Below are positions 8,758 through 19,002 of a DNA stretch of 64,000 nucleotides, piece after piece; position 1 is the stretch's first letter; each line of letters opens with the position of its first letter. Location of the stretch: NCBI GenBank assembly GCA_902729315.2, contig LR746269.1, positions 10,086,231 through 10,150,230 of the forward strand, written 5' to 3'. The stretch comes from Spirodela intermedia (lineage: Eukaryota; Streptophyta; Magnoliopsida; Alismatales; Araceae). The notes beneath the pieces were generated by a model. The model saw only the letters and a list, made by a program, of their open reading frames with translations, was not told where the DNA came from and made no database searches. Position numbers and translations under genes: made by a program.

Positions 8758-10025
8758 GATGGCGTCAGCACCGTGAACGCGAATCGGGTGGAAACAGAGT
8801 TCCCCGATGATTCTTACGTAGCGATTACAAATGATTTAATTAATCAAATTAAGATCTGTAAAAGCCAGAAGAATCGTAATTGAGCGGCGTATAGTTTGGT
8901 AAATTAAAATCACAAAATTATCACTAAATGAAGTGTAAATTAAATTGAAAGCAGGAAAATAGAGTTCGGCCGCGACGGCGTCGGTGATGCACGGAATCTG
9001 GCGTTGGGAGGATCGTGCAGTGTCCACGGCCTCGAAGGCTCTCCTTGGACAAAGACGGCGTGGGCAATCTCTAGATCTTCTCGCGAAGTCTAGAGATCAA
9101 TGAAGTGGGTCGTCGAATCGTCTCCGCGGCTGTCACTGGCGGAGCGAAAACGGCGACTTTGCGGCTCTCCGTGGCTGTCACCCGATGGAGAGGAGCTGGA
9201 TGGAGGTGAGGCACGTGTTAGGGAGCTTCATCCTCAGGTCAGCGCAGCAAGAGGAGGCTCTTCATCGCATCTGGTACGCTCTCGAGGTGGCGACTGGTCT
9301 CCCGGCAGATCGTCCTCTTCTCGACGACGGCTTGTTCGTTGATCAATCGGAGATGATTTACTCGATGGATTGCGATCCTTTTATCGCGAATCGTTCAGAA
9401 ATTTTAGTAGCAATGCTCCGCGAATCGCGTTGATGAGATTTTCGCCGATGATCTAGCGATTCGGTTGCTTAATCCTTCACCGGCGATCTGCGGAAAGTCG
9501 CGATAATCGTTAAAATATATGAATTTTGACTCTAGGAGGATTGAACCCACGGCGTCGCCCTGAACAAGGTGTGGCGCGGGTTTAGTCCCACATCGGTTGT
9601 CGCGGATTATTGGCGAATATATAGTAAAGTTAGCTTTCTAGGCAAAGTCCTCTCGTGTACGACCACTCCTTGCCCCACAGCTGGTTGACCACGGTGACAT
9701 GGAAGGGGAGTGGCGCACGTGCCCTATTGATCAAGCAAGCCGCTCGAGCCCCTGCGGCTACTCCCGACTACGCTTCCAACCCGCTTGGCCTGGCTGGCGC
9801 GGGTCCCCCATTTTGCAATATTTTTATTTTTATTTCTTGTTCTTCATTTATCTCAAAACTAAGATTGTAAAAATCGTGTAAAATCACATAATTACCCAAA
9901 ATTCACGTTAATCAACTGAAAACCACTTTTCATGCTTTAACACAAATATAAGTCTATTTATCATGAGTTAAGGCTAAAACTATATTATTTACTAATTATT
10001 AACTCATGATAATGAAGACTTATCA
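8758..10025 (-). repeat. 5' LTR (right end), truncated on its inner side
   Basis: About 1268 bases matching 3222-4486. It ends on the plus strand with AATGAAGACTTATCA just before the CCTAC target duplication. Confidence 0.85.
9585..9624 (+). promoter_or_regulatory. snRNA-type USE plus TATA in the second LTR
   Basis: GTCCCACATCG at 9585-9595 and AATATATAG at 9616-9624 keep almost the same spacing as the pair in the left LTR, although surrounding bases differ between the LTRs. Confidence 0.45.
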
Positions 10026-10030
10026 CCTAC
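10026..10030 (+). repeat. Target site duplication of LTR element (right)
   Basis: CCTAC, identical to 2919-2923. LINE-A1 ORF1 resumes immediately after it. Confidence 0.9.
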
Positions 10031-11970
10031 CCCGAAAGATTGAGCCGGTTTTACCTCTACCTATAAGGGCCCTTAGGCTCTCTCAAACTGAGCCTCTCGA
10101 ACCAACTAGGATCCCAGCACTAGTTGAGACCCTATATTGCCCCAAACACATCCCTTGGGCACACCATATCTACACCTAGTGGGCTAGACTCTCTGTGCCC
10201 CATAGGCCAAACGACTATGCCCACTGGACACCTATCATGGGCAGCGAGTGTCTGGACCCTCTGCCCCTCCATAGAGACTGTCACACCACGGAACCGCGTC
10301 GGTACTATTCTCATTCTATGATACCACTGTCCCAGTGCAAAGCTATAGCAAAGATGATGGGAGGAGGACAATAACTTTTACTTATGAGGAGGTCTCCTAG
10401 ATGGCAGCCGCATTCCAATATACCTTAGTTGGTCGTTTCACTCTGAAGCGGCCAACTATAGGTGTCATAGAAAGATTTACTTGGCACCTGGAAATTTTCA
10501 GGGCGAGTCTCGATCGGAGCTTGAGACTATTGTAGCATATACATCCGCTTTGAGCTAGAAGCAGATTATCGTCGAGCATGGAGCCGACCCACTTGGACAA
10601 TGGGGAGCCTACCCTCCATACCCACAGATGGACACCACAGACCGACATAGGGCACCGAGCACATCAATCCCATGCGGTTCCATTATGGGTGGGCTTCCTG
10701 GCCTACCTGCCCATTTATTTACGCCAAAGGCACTTGAGTCTTTGGTAAATGCAGTGGGAACATTTATATGCCTTGACCCAGCGTAAAATGTTCAACCGCC
10801 AAGATATGCACGAGTTTGTATAGAGGTGGACCTAATGGCCCTCTATAGAGGACTCTCGTTATCGTAGTGGAGATGATGAGCTTTATCAGCCTATTATTTA
10901 CTAGAGATTACCATATTTCTGCACACATTGTGCTATCTTGGGCCACACTGTCAGCATATGTCGTCGAAGGCAGATACACCTGGCGACCACACGAGCCTTT
11001 TTAGTACCGATCTCATATGGCGATTACCTTGTCAAAATGAGAAAGGATGCTCAGAGTGCTCGTCATCCTCGAGGTCGATTGCTCCTATGGCGGCTCCACC
11101 TCCCTTACCTCGGAAGGCACAGGAGAAGCCTAGTTCATTGATTGAGACACAGCATGCACGGCAAAGCCGGCAGCTGGACGCCCTTCTTCCATCCACATAG
11201 GGGAAGAAAGGAACACGAGAGGCTACACATTCCCCTTTAGGCAAGGGAAAGAAACCCTAACCTCAAACACCTTCGAGGTCTTAGAGGCTTTAGATGAGAG
11301 AGACTTTGAGGGACTTGCACGAGGGAACTAGGCCTTCAAAGGGCAAGCATCCCTCACTACGAGGGACTCACCTAGTCAAGCTCCACATACTAGATCCCCG
11401 GACTATCCGACCCCCATACTCACCCACCCAACTCCACCCATTAGTGTCTCTCCACCACCTAGCTCCTCCCGCCCATTCACTCTTCCCCACATAGCAAGAG
11501 CCCTTCACCTCTTAGTCCCCACCGACCGAGGTCTACCCCTTTCTCTGAGGGTATTGGCTTGGGCACTACCCATCCCCTCAAATCCCGTCGAGGATCTACT
11601 AGGAGGGCTTACCCCAGCACACTTCCTATTAGTACATCTTATGTAGCCCCGTTCTGATTCTTATACCCTCCCCCTCTCCCCACTACACCCGCCAGATCAG
11701 TTCCTATACTTGATCCACCACCCGTTGATTCTAGAGAGCCTTGATAGAGGATAGTGCTTGACGAATCGTCAAGCACTGCACCCATCCTCCTCATTTAGTG
11801 CTCATGATACTAGTGGCCACACGACTAGTACCCATGAGGATGGTGGATCTGAGGCTGACATTGAGACTACCTACCTAGATGAGGGATATCAAGCGGAGGC
11901 TAGGGCGACCACGACTCACTAGGCGTTCACCTTACTCCACGAGATCTAGGACTCGTGGGGCCCTCATTAG
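10031..11970 (+). pseudogene. LINE-A1 ORF1, C-terminal part (DUF4283 and CCHC zinc knuckle)
   Basis: This is the RNA-binding ORF1 protein of a plant L1-type LINE, which would coat element RNA in a ribonucleoprotein. After a Pro/Leu/Ser-rich linker (10031-10390) comes a TAG directly followed by ATG near 10396, shared by all A copies. Then follow YTLVGRFTLKRPTIG (DUF4283 start), the WVGFLGLPAHLF-type core near 10690, LMALYRGL, and a zinc knuckle FCTHCAILGHTVSICRR at 10917-10967 with C-x2-C-x4-H-x4-C spacing. A Ser/Pro/Thr-rich tail runs to a TAG at 11968-11970. Several stops and frame changes break the frame, including a TAG just before the knuckle in this copy only. Confidence 0.75.
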
Positions 11971-11973
11971 ATC

Positions 11974-14592
11974 ATGATACCTAACATCATATGGAATTGT
12001 CAAGGTATAGGTAACCTCGAAACCCAATTCTATATAGCTAGCCTTATCGGATAGTATCGACTAGGTATAGTAGGCCTCATTGAGCCTATGATATCATCAG
12101 ATCGTATCCAACCTTTACTTAGGCGATTAGGTATGGATCATTTTCACTCCAACCCCACAAATCATATTTGGCTCTTTTGGACTAGACCATACTCTATGGA
12201 GTTGCTAGTCGAGGATCCCACATATCACTATGACGGTTCGAGATCTCACCCAAGAGTTTACGTTCTCGGTCATCTATGCATCACATAGATCGAAGAAGAG
12301 AAACTCTTTGGGCAGATCTAGTTCAGTACGTGAGGACTACCCTACACTAGTTGAGTCTCCTTGGTATCTAGCAGGTGACTTCAAGCGTGTTCGTAATACT
12401 AGTGAGCGTCAAGGTGGGCGGATCCTTAGGGCCGTAATATAGAGATGTTCAATGATTGTATTTTTCGATTAGCTCTTATTGAGCCACCTACATCACACGA
12501 GGCATGGACATGGAGCAACAATCGAGGGCGTTTTGATTTATGAGTGTATCGATCATTGTTTCATCAACAGCATCACCATGGTGCGACATCCCATATTAGT
12601 CACGATATTACCCGTTATAAGTCAGATCACACCCGATCCTCATACTCCTAAGCAGAGTATGAGCACCCACCCTCCTTCAGATTTCAGATTATGTGGCTTC
12701 AACATGAAGACTTTCAGAGTTTAAATGCGGAATCACTAGTATGCACATATCTCGATTCTCCTATGGAGAACCTTAGCTATAGGTTAAGGAATCTCAAACT
12801 CCACCTTAAATGGTGGAACCGACATATCTATGGGAATGTCCATACCTAGGTTGATGCACTGCAAAAGAGTTAGCAGAGGTTGAAAGACTCTGCAAGCTAG
12901 ATATTCAGATGCTGCTTGGGAAAGGAGGAGTAGAGTGAGAGACTAACTTGATGAGGTTGTGTGGGCAGGAGTTATTCTATCTCCAAAATCACGCATCCGT
13001 GGTTACAAGAGGGTGATAGAAACACTCGTTTCTTTCATGCATCGATCGCTCACCGCCACGTTTAGATTATACCTCCCTTTTAGAGACATATGATCAGGAC
13101 CTTTCCATGCATGGAGGCAAGGGTTGGATACTTTCGTAGTCTCTTAACCTCTCAGCCGATTGAGATTTCTGATGATATGCTCACTTCAATCCCATCATTA
13201 GTCACTCACCATGAGAGCTCTCTCACGACGGCCATACCCACGGGAGAAGAGATCAAGGAAGTAGTTTTCTCTATGAGTAGACATCGTGCACCGGGCCGAT
13301 GGTTTCCCAGCTGATTTTATGTTTCATGTTGGGATATCGTTGGCACTGATCTCATCCAGGCTATCAAGGAAATCTTTCGTCATAAAGTCTTTACACGAAG
13401 TTGGAAGGCCACCTTCCTTGCACTTATACCGAAGGTAACTACCCCAACTTCATTTAGAGACTTTCGACCTATCGGTTTATGTAGCGTGTGTTATAAAGTT
13501 GTATCTAAGATCGTTACCGTAGATTGAGTAGTTTTCTTGATAGACTTATATCTCGAGCAATGCAGATTTGTCAAGGGATGGTACATTCACGATAACATCA
13601 TGCTAGTACATGAACTAGCACAGTCCTTTGACTGCCGAGGCTCCAACATCATCATCAAATTAGACATGGAGAAGGCCTTTGATAGGATAGAGTGGAGTTT
13701 CCTCATAAAGGTTCTTAGATGCTTTGGGTTCACCGGCGACTTCATTGACTTAGTCGATGCATGTGTTAGGGAGAATCACTTCTCTTTATTGGTGAATGAT
13801 AGCTCTACACCATTCTTCACGGCCACGAGAGGTCTACGACAGGCGATCCATTATCACCCACCTTCTTCATCTTGGTCAAAGAAGTCCTCGGTCGATCCCT
13901 CACCCAAGCGATCAATCAAGGATTTATCCGACCATATTACTCGAAGAGGGGTTGTCCGATCATCTCACACTCTCTCTTTGCTGATGATGCGATACTCTTC
14001 CTCAATGGATGTAAGAGATCTATTAGAGGGCTCATGAGTATTATCTCGAGGTATGAGCGAGCTGCAGGTCAACTCGTCAATGCCTCAAAGAGTAGCTTCA
14101 TAGTAGGCCCTTCTACCCCCATAGGGACCATACTGACGCATCCAAGGCCTAATAGGGTTCTCTCGTGGACACCTACCTTTTGACTATCTAGGATGTCTTA
14201 TCTTCCTCGTAGGCGATACATTATTTTGACGCTAGTGGGGAAGTTGAGGAAGAAACTAGCGGGATGGAAGTTACAGCTTCTATCCCCGGAGGACGGATTC
14301 AGTTGATACGCCATGTCCTCATGAGCATGCCATTACACCTTTGGCAGTCCATGAGGTACCACACTGTCTTGGTGACTATTAGACAGATATGCACGTCCTT
14401 CCTTTGGGATGGACAACTTGAGGGACCTCGTCGCACGCCGAAGTTTCTTGGGAGAAAGCATGTCAACCTACGGATGAGGGTGGCCTAGGTATTCTCAAGA
14501 TGTACTCAACATACTTCAAAAGAAACTCGTTTGGAGGATGAGGACCACACCATCAGTGCTAGGTTCTTTTGTGTCAACCAAATATGGTGAGT
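11974..14592 (+). pseudogene. LINE-A1 ORF2: endonuclease and reverse transcriptase, 3' truncated
   Basis: ORF2 encodes the enzyme that nicks target DNA and copies element RNA. The start at 11974 gives MIPNIIWNCQGIGNLETQF, the usual opening of an APE-type endonuclease (WNC.G.GN), three bases after the ORF1 stop. Endonuclease blocks follow: IEPMISSDRIQPLLRRLGMD at 12085 and WYLAGDFKRV at 12362 (GDFN-like). RT blocks start near 13430 (FRPIGLCSVCYKVVSKI), then IIKLDMEKAFDRIEW at 13650 and the catalytic FADD at 13977-13988. Then come VNASKSSF, LRKKLAGWK and SFLWDGQ. The copy ends at 14592 and lacks RNase H. Stops include a TAG 29 codons from the start. Confidence 0.85.
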
Positions 14593-14905
14593 GGCGTCCC
14601 AGAGAACATTGTTATTGTTCCCTATGATGGGAACATTGTTTGCCTTCTCGATCAAGGTACTTAGAGCCTCAAAACATTCGATGTCTTGACTGTCTCTCCC
14701 CTTACCTGTTGGTATGGGGGAGATGCCTACTACCATCTCTCCTTCCCTTTCTAGTGGGGTGTGGATGCTCGGGAGATAAGATGATATCAATGTAGGTGGG
14801 GTTGTTCTCCCTAGGAATGCTGGAGGGACACTAGTTTGACCGCATGGGTCAGAGGGAGCATGCAGCTCTGTATGGGAGGGCATCTAGGTGTAGTCTTCCC
14901 TAGCC
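14592..14905 (-). mobile_element. LINE-B fragment (B0), ORF1 tail only
   Basis: Matches LINE-B3 57585-57885 in reverse complement: the region after the zinc knuckle, with a Thr/Pro/Ser-rich reading frame and the CCCTATGATGGGAACATTG motif. Its join to LINE-A1 at 14592 is the same as the B3/A6 join at 57885. Its other side (about 14905) joins LINE-A2 RNase H sequence, the deletion scar of the left arm. Confidence 0.85.
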
Positions 14906-17900
14906 AATAGTAACCACCTGATCTCCTCCAGTAATACACCCTGCGTGGAGGGGCGGTAGTGAAGTCGCGGTGTATGCATAAAGAGGGTATGCGTCGCTCA
15001 AGTCTATGAGCACCTCGGGCTGCAAAGGGCATGTCTTGCCAAAAGAGAGACGTCCTCCGGCGAATTTGACTCCATGCATAGCAAGGGCGTCAACTATCGA
15101 TTCCCTTCTCGGAACTAATGCGTAATGGTTGTGATCGTCCTCGACATCGCATGATGTCTGCGGATATTCTTAAGCCTCCAATGAGGACAAGAGTGCATGC
15201 GTAACATGTCCACTAACACTTTGGAATCAAATTCTAAGACAATATTAGTAATATTTTGCTCCTCACAAAGAAGCAAACCATCCCGTATTGCCATAGCCTG
15301 CCCGTATAAGTTAGTATATTATAAAAGTTCGAAAAAGCAAAGAGAATGCATCTGTACTATCACGTAAAATACCTCCTCCTCCGGATGGTCGGGGTTGCCT
15401 TGAGATGCTCCATCGGCGTTGAGTTTCCACTGCCCAACCCTCGGTGGTGTCCATCTAACAGATCGGATAGTAGTCAGTCGTGTAGGTATGATATGGAGTC
15501 CCCAAAGCCCAAAAGCCTCACAAACAGAGCGAGCATTTCGTTTTGTTTGGCACTAAGAATGAGTACTTGAAGCCATTGTGTTCGTGCCTCATAATCTCGT
15601 GACATGCATCACTTGGCCTGCAAATCGAGATGAGTTACGTCCCTTCTATATTTCCCATAACATATATGCTATGGAGATACGGATAAAGGGACTAAGCTTG
15701 ACACTCGTCGGTGAGTCAATGACTCTCCTAAAGACCTCTAGTGGTGGTCTCGTAGGTGCATGCGAGCATTGGAAGCCAATTCGCTAGAAGTTGGCGCCAA
15801 CATTCGACAGCGATATCACTATGGAAAAATAGATGTTCCATACTTTCGTCCGTCGTGATGGAGCAACAATGACATCTCCTTTCTACCTCTTGATCGGTGA
15901 CAATCACTTTCGATCGTCGGTGGGTAGTCCTCGGTGCATGAACTTCCACAGGGAAGAACGAAACACGAGGTGTGATGGCGGATGCCATATGAGATTTCCC
16001 AAAATGTCTTTGAGGAGCGGTTTCTAAAGTGCTCCCAAGAGGAGCTACAAGAGAAACTGCCATCTACGGTAAGTGTCTAGATGGGTTGGTCCTCAATAAA
16101 ACTCGTCTTAGTTATGGTGATGGCTGGTAACAAGTCCGGCGGTAGTCCATGCCTCTCAATAAGTAGGCGAGTGTCTCCTTGGAAAGTTGGGCTACCGTCA
16201 AGCGAAGAAGGATGTGAAAGTGGTAAAACTGGCCAATGGTGCATCCTCTAGCCAAGTGTCGTACCAGGCACTGATCGCGCCTCGCCCTACTCGCCAACGA
16301 ATAAGGCACCATCTCTAACCAATGTCGCTGCCGGTCTGCCCATCGTTTGACTCCTTTGATGTCAGCCGGTGAGCCCACTCACCATATTTGGTTGACACAA
16401 AGAGCCTAGCACTGATGGTGTGGTCCTCATCCTCCAAGCGAGTTTCTTTTGAAGCATGTTAAGTACATCTTGAGAATACCTAGGCCACCCTCATCCATAG
16501 GTCGACATGCTTTCTCCCAAGAAACTTCGGCGTTGGCGAGGTCCCTCAAGTTGTCCATCCCAAAGGAAGGACGTGCATATCCGTCTAATAGTCGTAAGGC
16601 GATTATGCAGTACCTCATGGACTGCCAAAAGGTGTAATGGCATGCTCATGAGGACATGGCGTATCAAGCGAATCCGTCCTCCGGGGATAGAAGCTGTAAC
16701 TTCCATCCCGCTAGTTTCTTCCTCAACTTCCCCACTAGGCGTCAAAATAGTGTATGCGCCTACGGCCGAGGAAGATAAGACATCCTAGATAGTCAAAAGG
16801 TAGGTGTCCACGAGAGAACCCTATTAGGCCTTGGATGCGTCGTATGGTCCCTATGGGGGTAGAAGGGCCTACTATGAAGCTACTCTTTGAGGCATTGGCG
16901 AGTTGACCTGCAGCTCGCTCATACCTCGAGATAATACTCATGAGCCCTCTATTAGATCTCTCACATCCATTGAGGAAGAGTATCGCATCATCAGCAAAGA
17001 GAGTGTGAGATGATCGGACAACCCCTCTTGAGTAATATGGTGGATAAATCCTTGATTGATCGCTTGGGTGAGGATCGTGAGGACTTCTTCGACCAAGATG
17101 AAGAGGGTGGGTGATAATGGATAGCCATGTAGACCTCTTGTGGCCGTGAAGAATGGTGTAGAGCTATCATTCACCAATAAAGAGAAGTGATTCTCCTAAC
17201 ACATGCATCGACTAAGTCAATGAAGTCGTCGGTGAACCCAAAGCATCTAAGAACCTTTATGAGGAAACTCCACTCTATCATCCTATTAAAAGCCTTTTTC
17301 ATGTCTAATTTGATGATAATATTGGAGCCTCGGCAGTCATGGCTAAGGGACTGTGCTAGTTCATGTACTAACATGATGTTATCGTGAATGTACCGTCCCT
17401 TGACAAATCCGCATTGCTCGGAGATATAAGTCTATCAAAGAAACTACTCAATCTCGTGTAATGATCTTAGATACAATTTTATAACACACGTTACATAAAC
17501 TGATAGGTCGAAAGTCTCTAAATAAGGTTGGGGTAGTCACCTTTGGTATAAGTGCAAGGAAGGTAGCCTTCCAACCGTGTAAAGACTTTACGATGAAAGA
17601 TTTCCTTGATAGCTTGGATGAGATCAGTGCCAACGATATCCCAACAAGAAATGTAAAATCAGCTGGGAAACCATTGGGCCGGGTGCACAATGTCTGCTCA
17701 TAGAAAACTACTTCCTTGATCTCTTCTCTTGTGGGTATGGCGTCGTGAGAGAGTTCTCATGGTGAGTGACCAATGATGGGATCGAAGTGAGCATATCATC
17801 AGAAATCTCAATGGTGAGAGGTTAAGAGAGTGCGAAAGTACTCAACCCCTACCTCTGTATGAGGAAAGGTCCTGATTATATGTCTCTAAAGAGAGGTATA

Positions 17901-18999
17901 ATCTGAGCGTGGCTGATGGCGACGAGGCATGAAAGAAACAAGTGTTTCTATCACCCTCTTGTAACAACTAGATGCATGATTTTTGGAGATAGAATAACTC
18001 TTATCATCGCACAACCTCATCAAGTTGGTCGCTCACTCTACTCCTCCTTTTCCAAGTAGCATCTGAATATCTAGCTTGCATAGTCTTTCAACTTCTGCTA
18101 ACTCTTTTTGTAATGCATCAACTTGGGTATGAACATTCCCATAGATATGTCGGTTCCACCATTTAAAGTGGAGTTTGAGATTCTTTAACCTATAGCTAAG
18201 GTTCTCCATAGGAGAATCGAGATATGTCGTCTGAGTGATTCGTCTGAAACTCTTAAAGTCTTTATGTTGGAGCCACATGATCTAAAATCTGAAGGAGGGT
18301 CGTGGGTGCTCATACTCTGTTTAGGGAGTATGAGGATCGGGTGTGATCTGACCTATAGCGGGGTAATATCGTGACTAATATGGGATGTCGCACCATGGTG
18401 ATGATGTTGATGAAACAGCGATCGATACACTCATAAATCAAAGCGTCCTCTCGATTGTTACTCCACGTCCATGCCTCACCTGATGTAGGTGGCTCAATAA
18501 GAGATAAAAAATACAGTCATTGAACATCTCCATGTTACGGGCCTAGGGATTCGCCCACCTTGGCGTTCACTAGTATTACGAACAGTTGAAGTCACCTGCT
18601 AGATACCAAGGAGACTCAACTAGTGTAGGGTAGTCCCTCACGTCTGAACTAGATCTGCCCAAAGAGTTTCTCTTTCTTGGATCTATGTGATGCATAGATG
18701 ACCGAGAAGGTGAACTCTTGGGTGAGATCTCGAACCATCATAGTGATATGCTAGGATCCCTCAACTAACAACTCCATAGAGTATGGTCTAGTCCAAAAGA
18801 GCCAAATATGATTAGTGGGATTGGAGTAAAATGATCCATACCTAGCTGCCTAAGTAAGGGTTGGATACGATCTGATGATATCATAGGCTCAATGAGGCCT
18901 ACTATACCTAGTCGATCTTGTCGAGATAAGGCTAGCTATATAGAATTGGGTTTCGAGGTTGCTTATACCTCGACAATTCCATATAATGCTAGGTATCAT
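14905..18999 (-). pseudogene. LINE-A2 ORF2 (endonuclease, RT, zinc-binding, RNase H start)
   Basis: The start at 18999 is three bases after the ORF1 stop. RT blocks: FRPISLCNVCYKIVSKII at 17510-17450, VHELAQSLSHDCRGSNIII at 17370-17310, the FDRMIEW-like block with one extra codon (FNRMIEW), and catalytic FADD at 16998-16987. The post-RT region LRKKLAGW/SFLWDGQLEGPR lies near 16730-16540. The zinc-binding RVT domain (FHSDIAVECWRQLLANWLP, with CHCC upstream) is at 15900-15780. The RNase H region near 15240-15170 shows the SKVLVDML motif, and the copy is cut at 14905. Frame is broken many times. Confidence 0.8.
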
Positions 19000-19002
19000 G
19001 AT

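Larger units (their letters stand above)
2924..10025 (-). mobile_element. Non-autonomous gag-only LTR retrotransposon (TR-GAG type, Athila/Tat-like)
   Basis: The 7.1-kb element has TG...CA ends, a 5-bp CCTAC target duplication, long terminal repeats at both ends, a polypurine tract next to the left LTR, and gag-like coding sequence on the minus strand. No protease, RT, RNase H or integrase motif is visible in the internal region. This matches gag-only TR-GAG elements, which depend on a related autonomous Ty3/Gypsy element for enzymes (family knowledge). The gag is frameshifted, so this copy is inactive. It is the only insertion in the window that breaks a LINE cleanly, and it is absent from the matching site in the right arm at about 62450. 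Confidence 0.85.
1871..14592 (+). mobile_element. LINE-A copy 1 (L1-clade), interrupted by an LTR element, 3' truncated
   Basis: The 5' UTR begins about 1871-1890 with CTTTTTCTCTCTCCTCGCGA, shared with LINE-B. ORF1 starts at 2215 and is split by the LTR insertion at 2924-10025. ORF2 starts at 11974 with endonuclease, then RT. The element stops at 14592, after the RT and before the zinc-binding and RNase H parts, at a join to LINE-B0 in opposite orientation. The same join occurs at 57885. Many stops and frame changes make this copy inactive. Confidence 0.85.
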
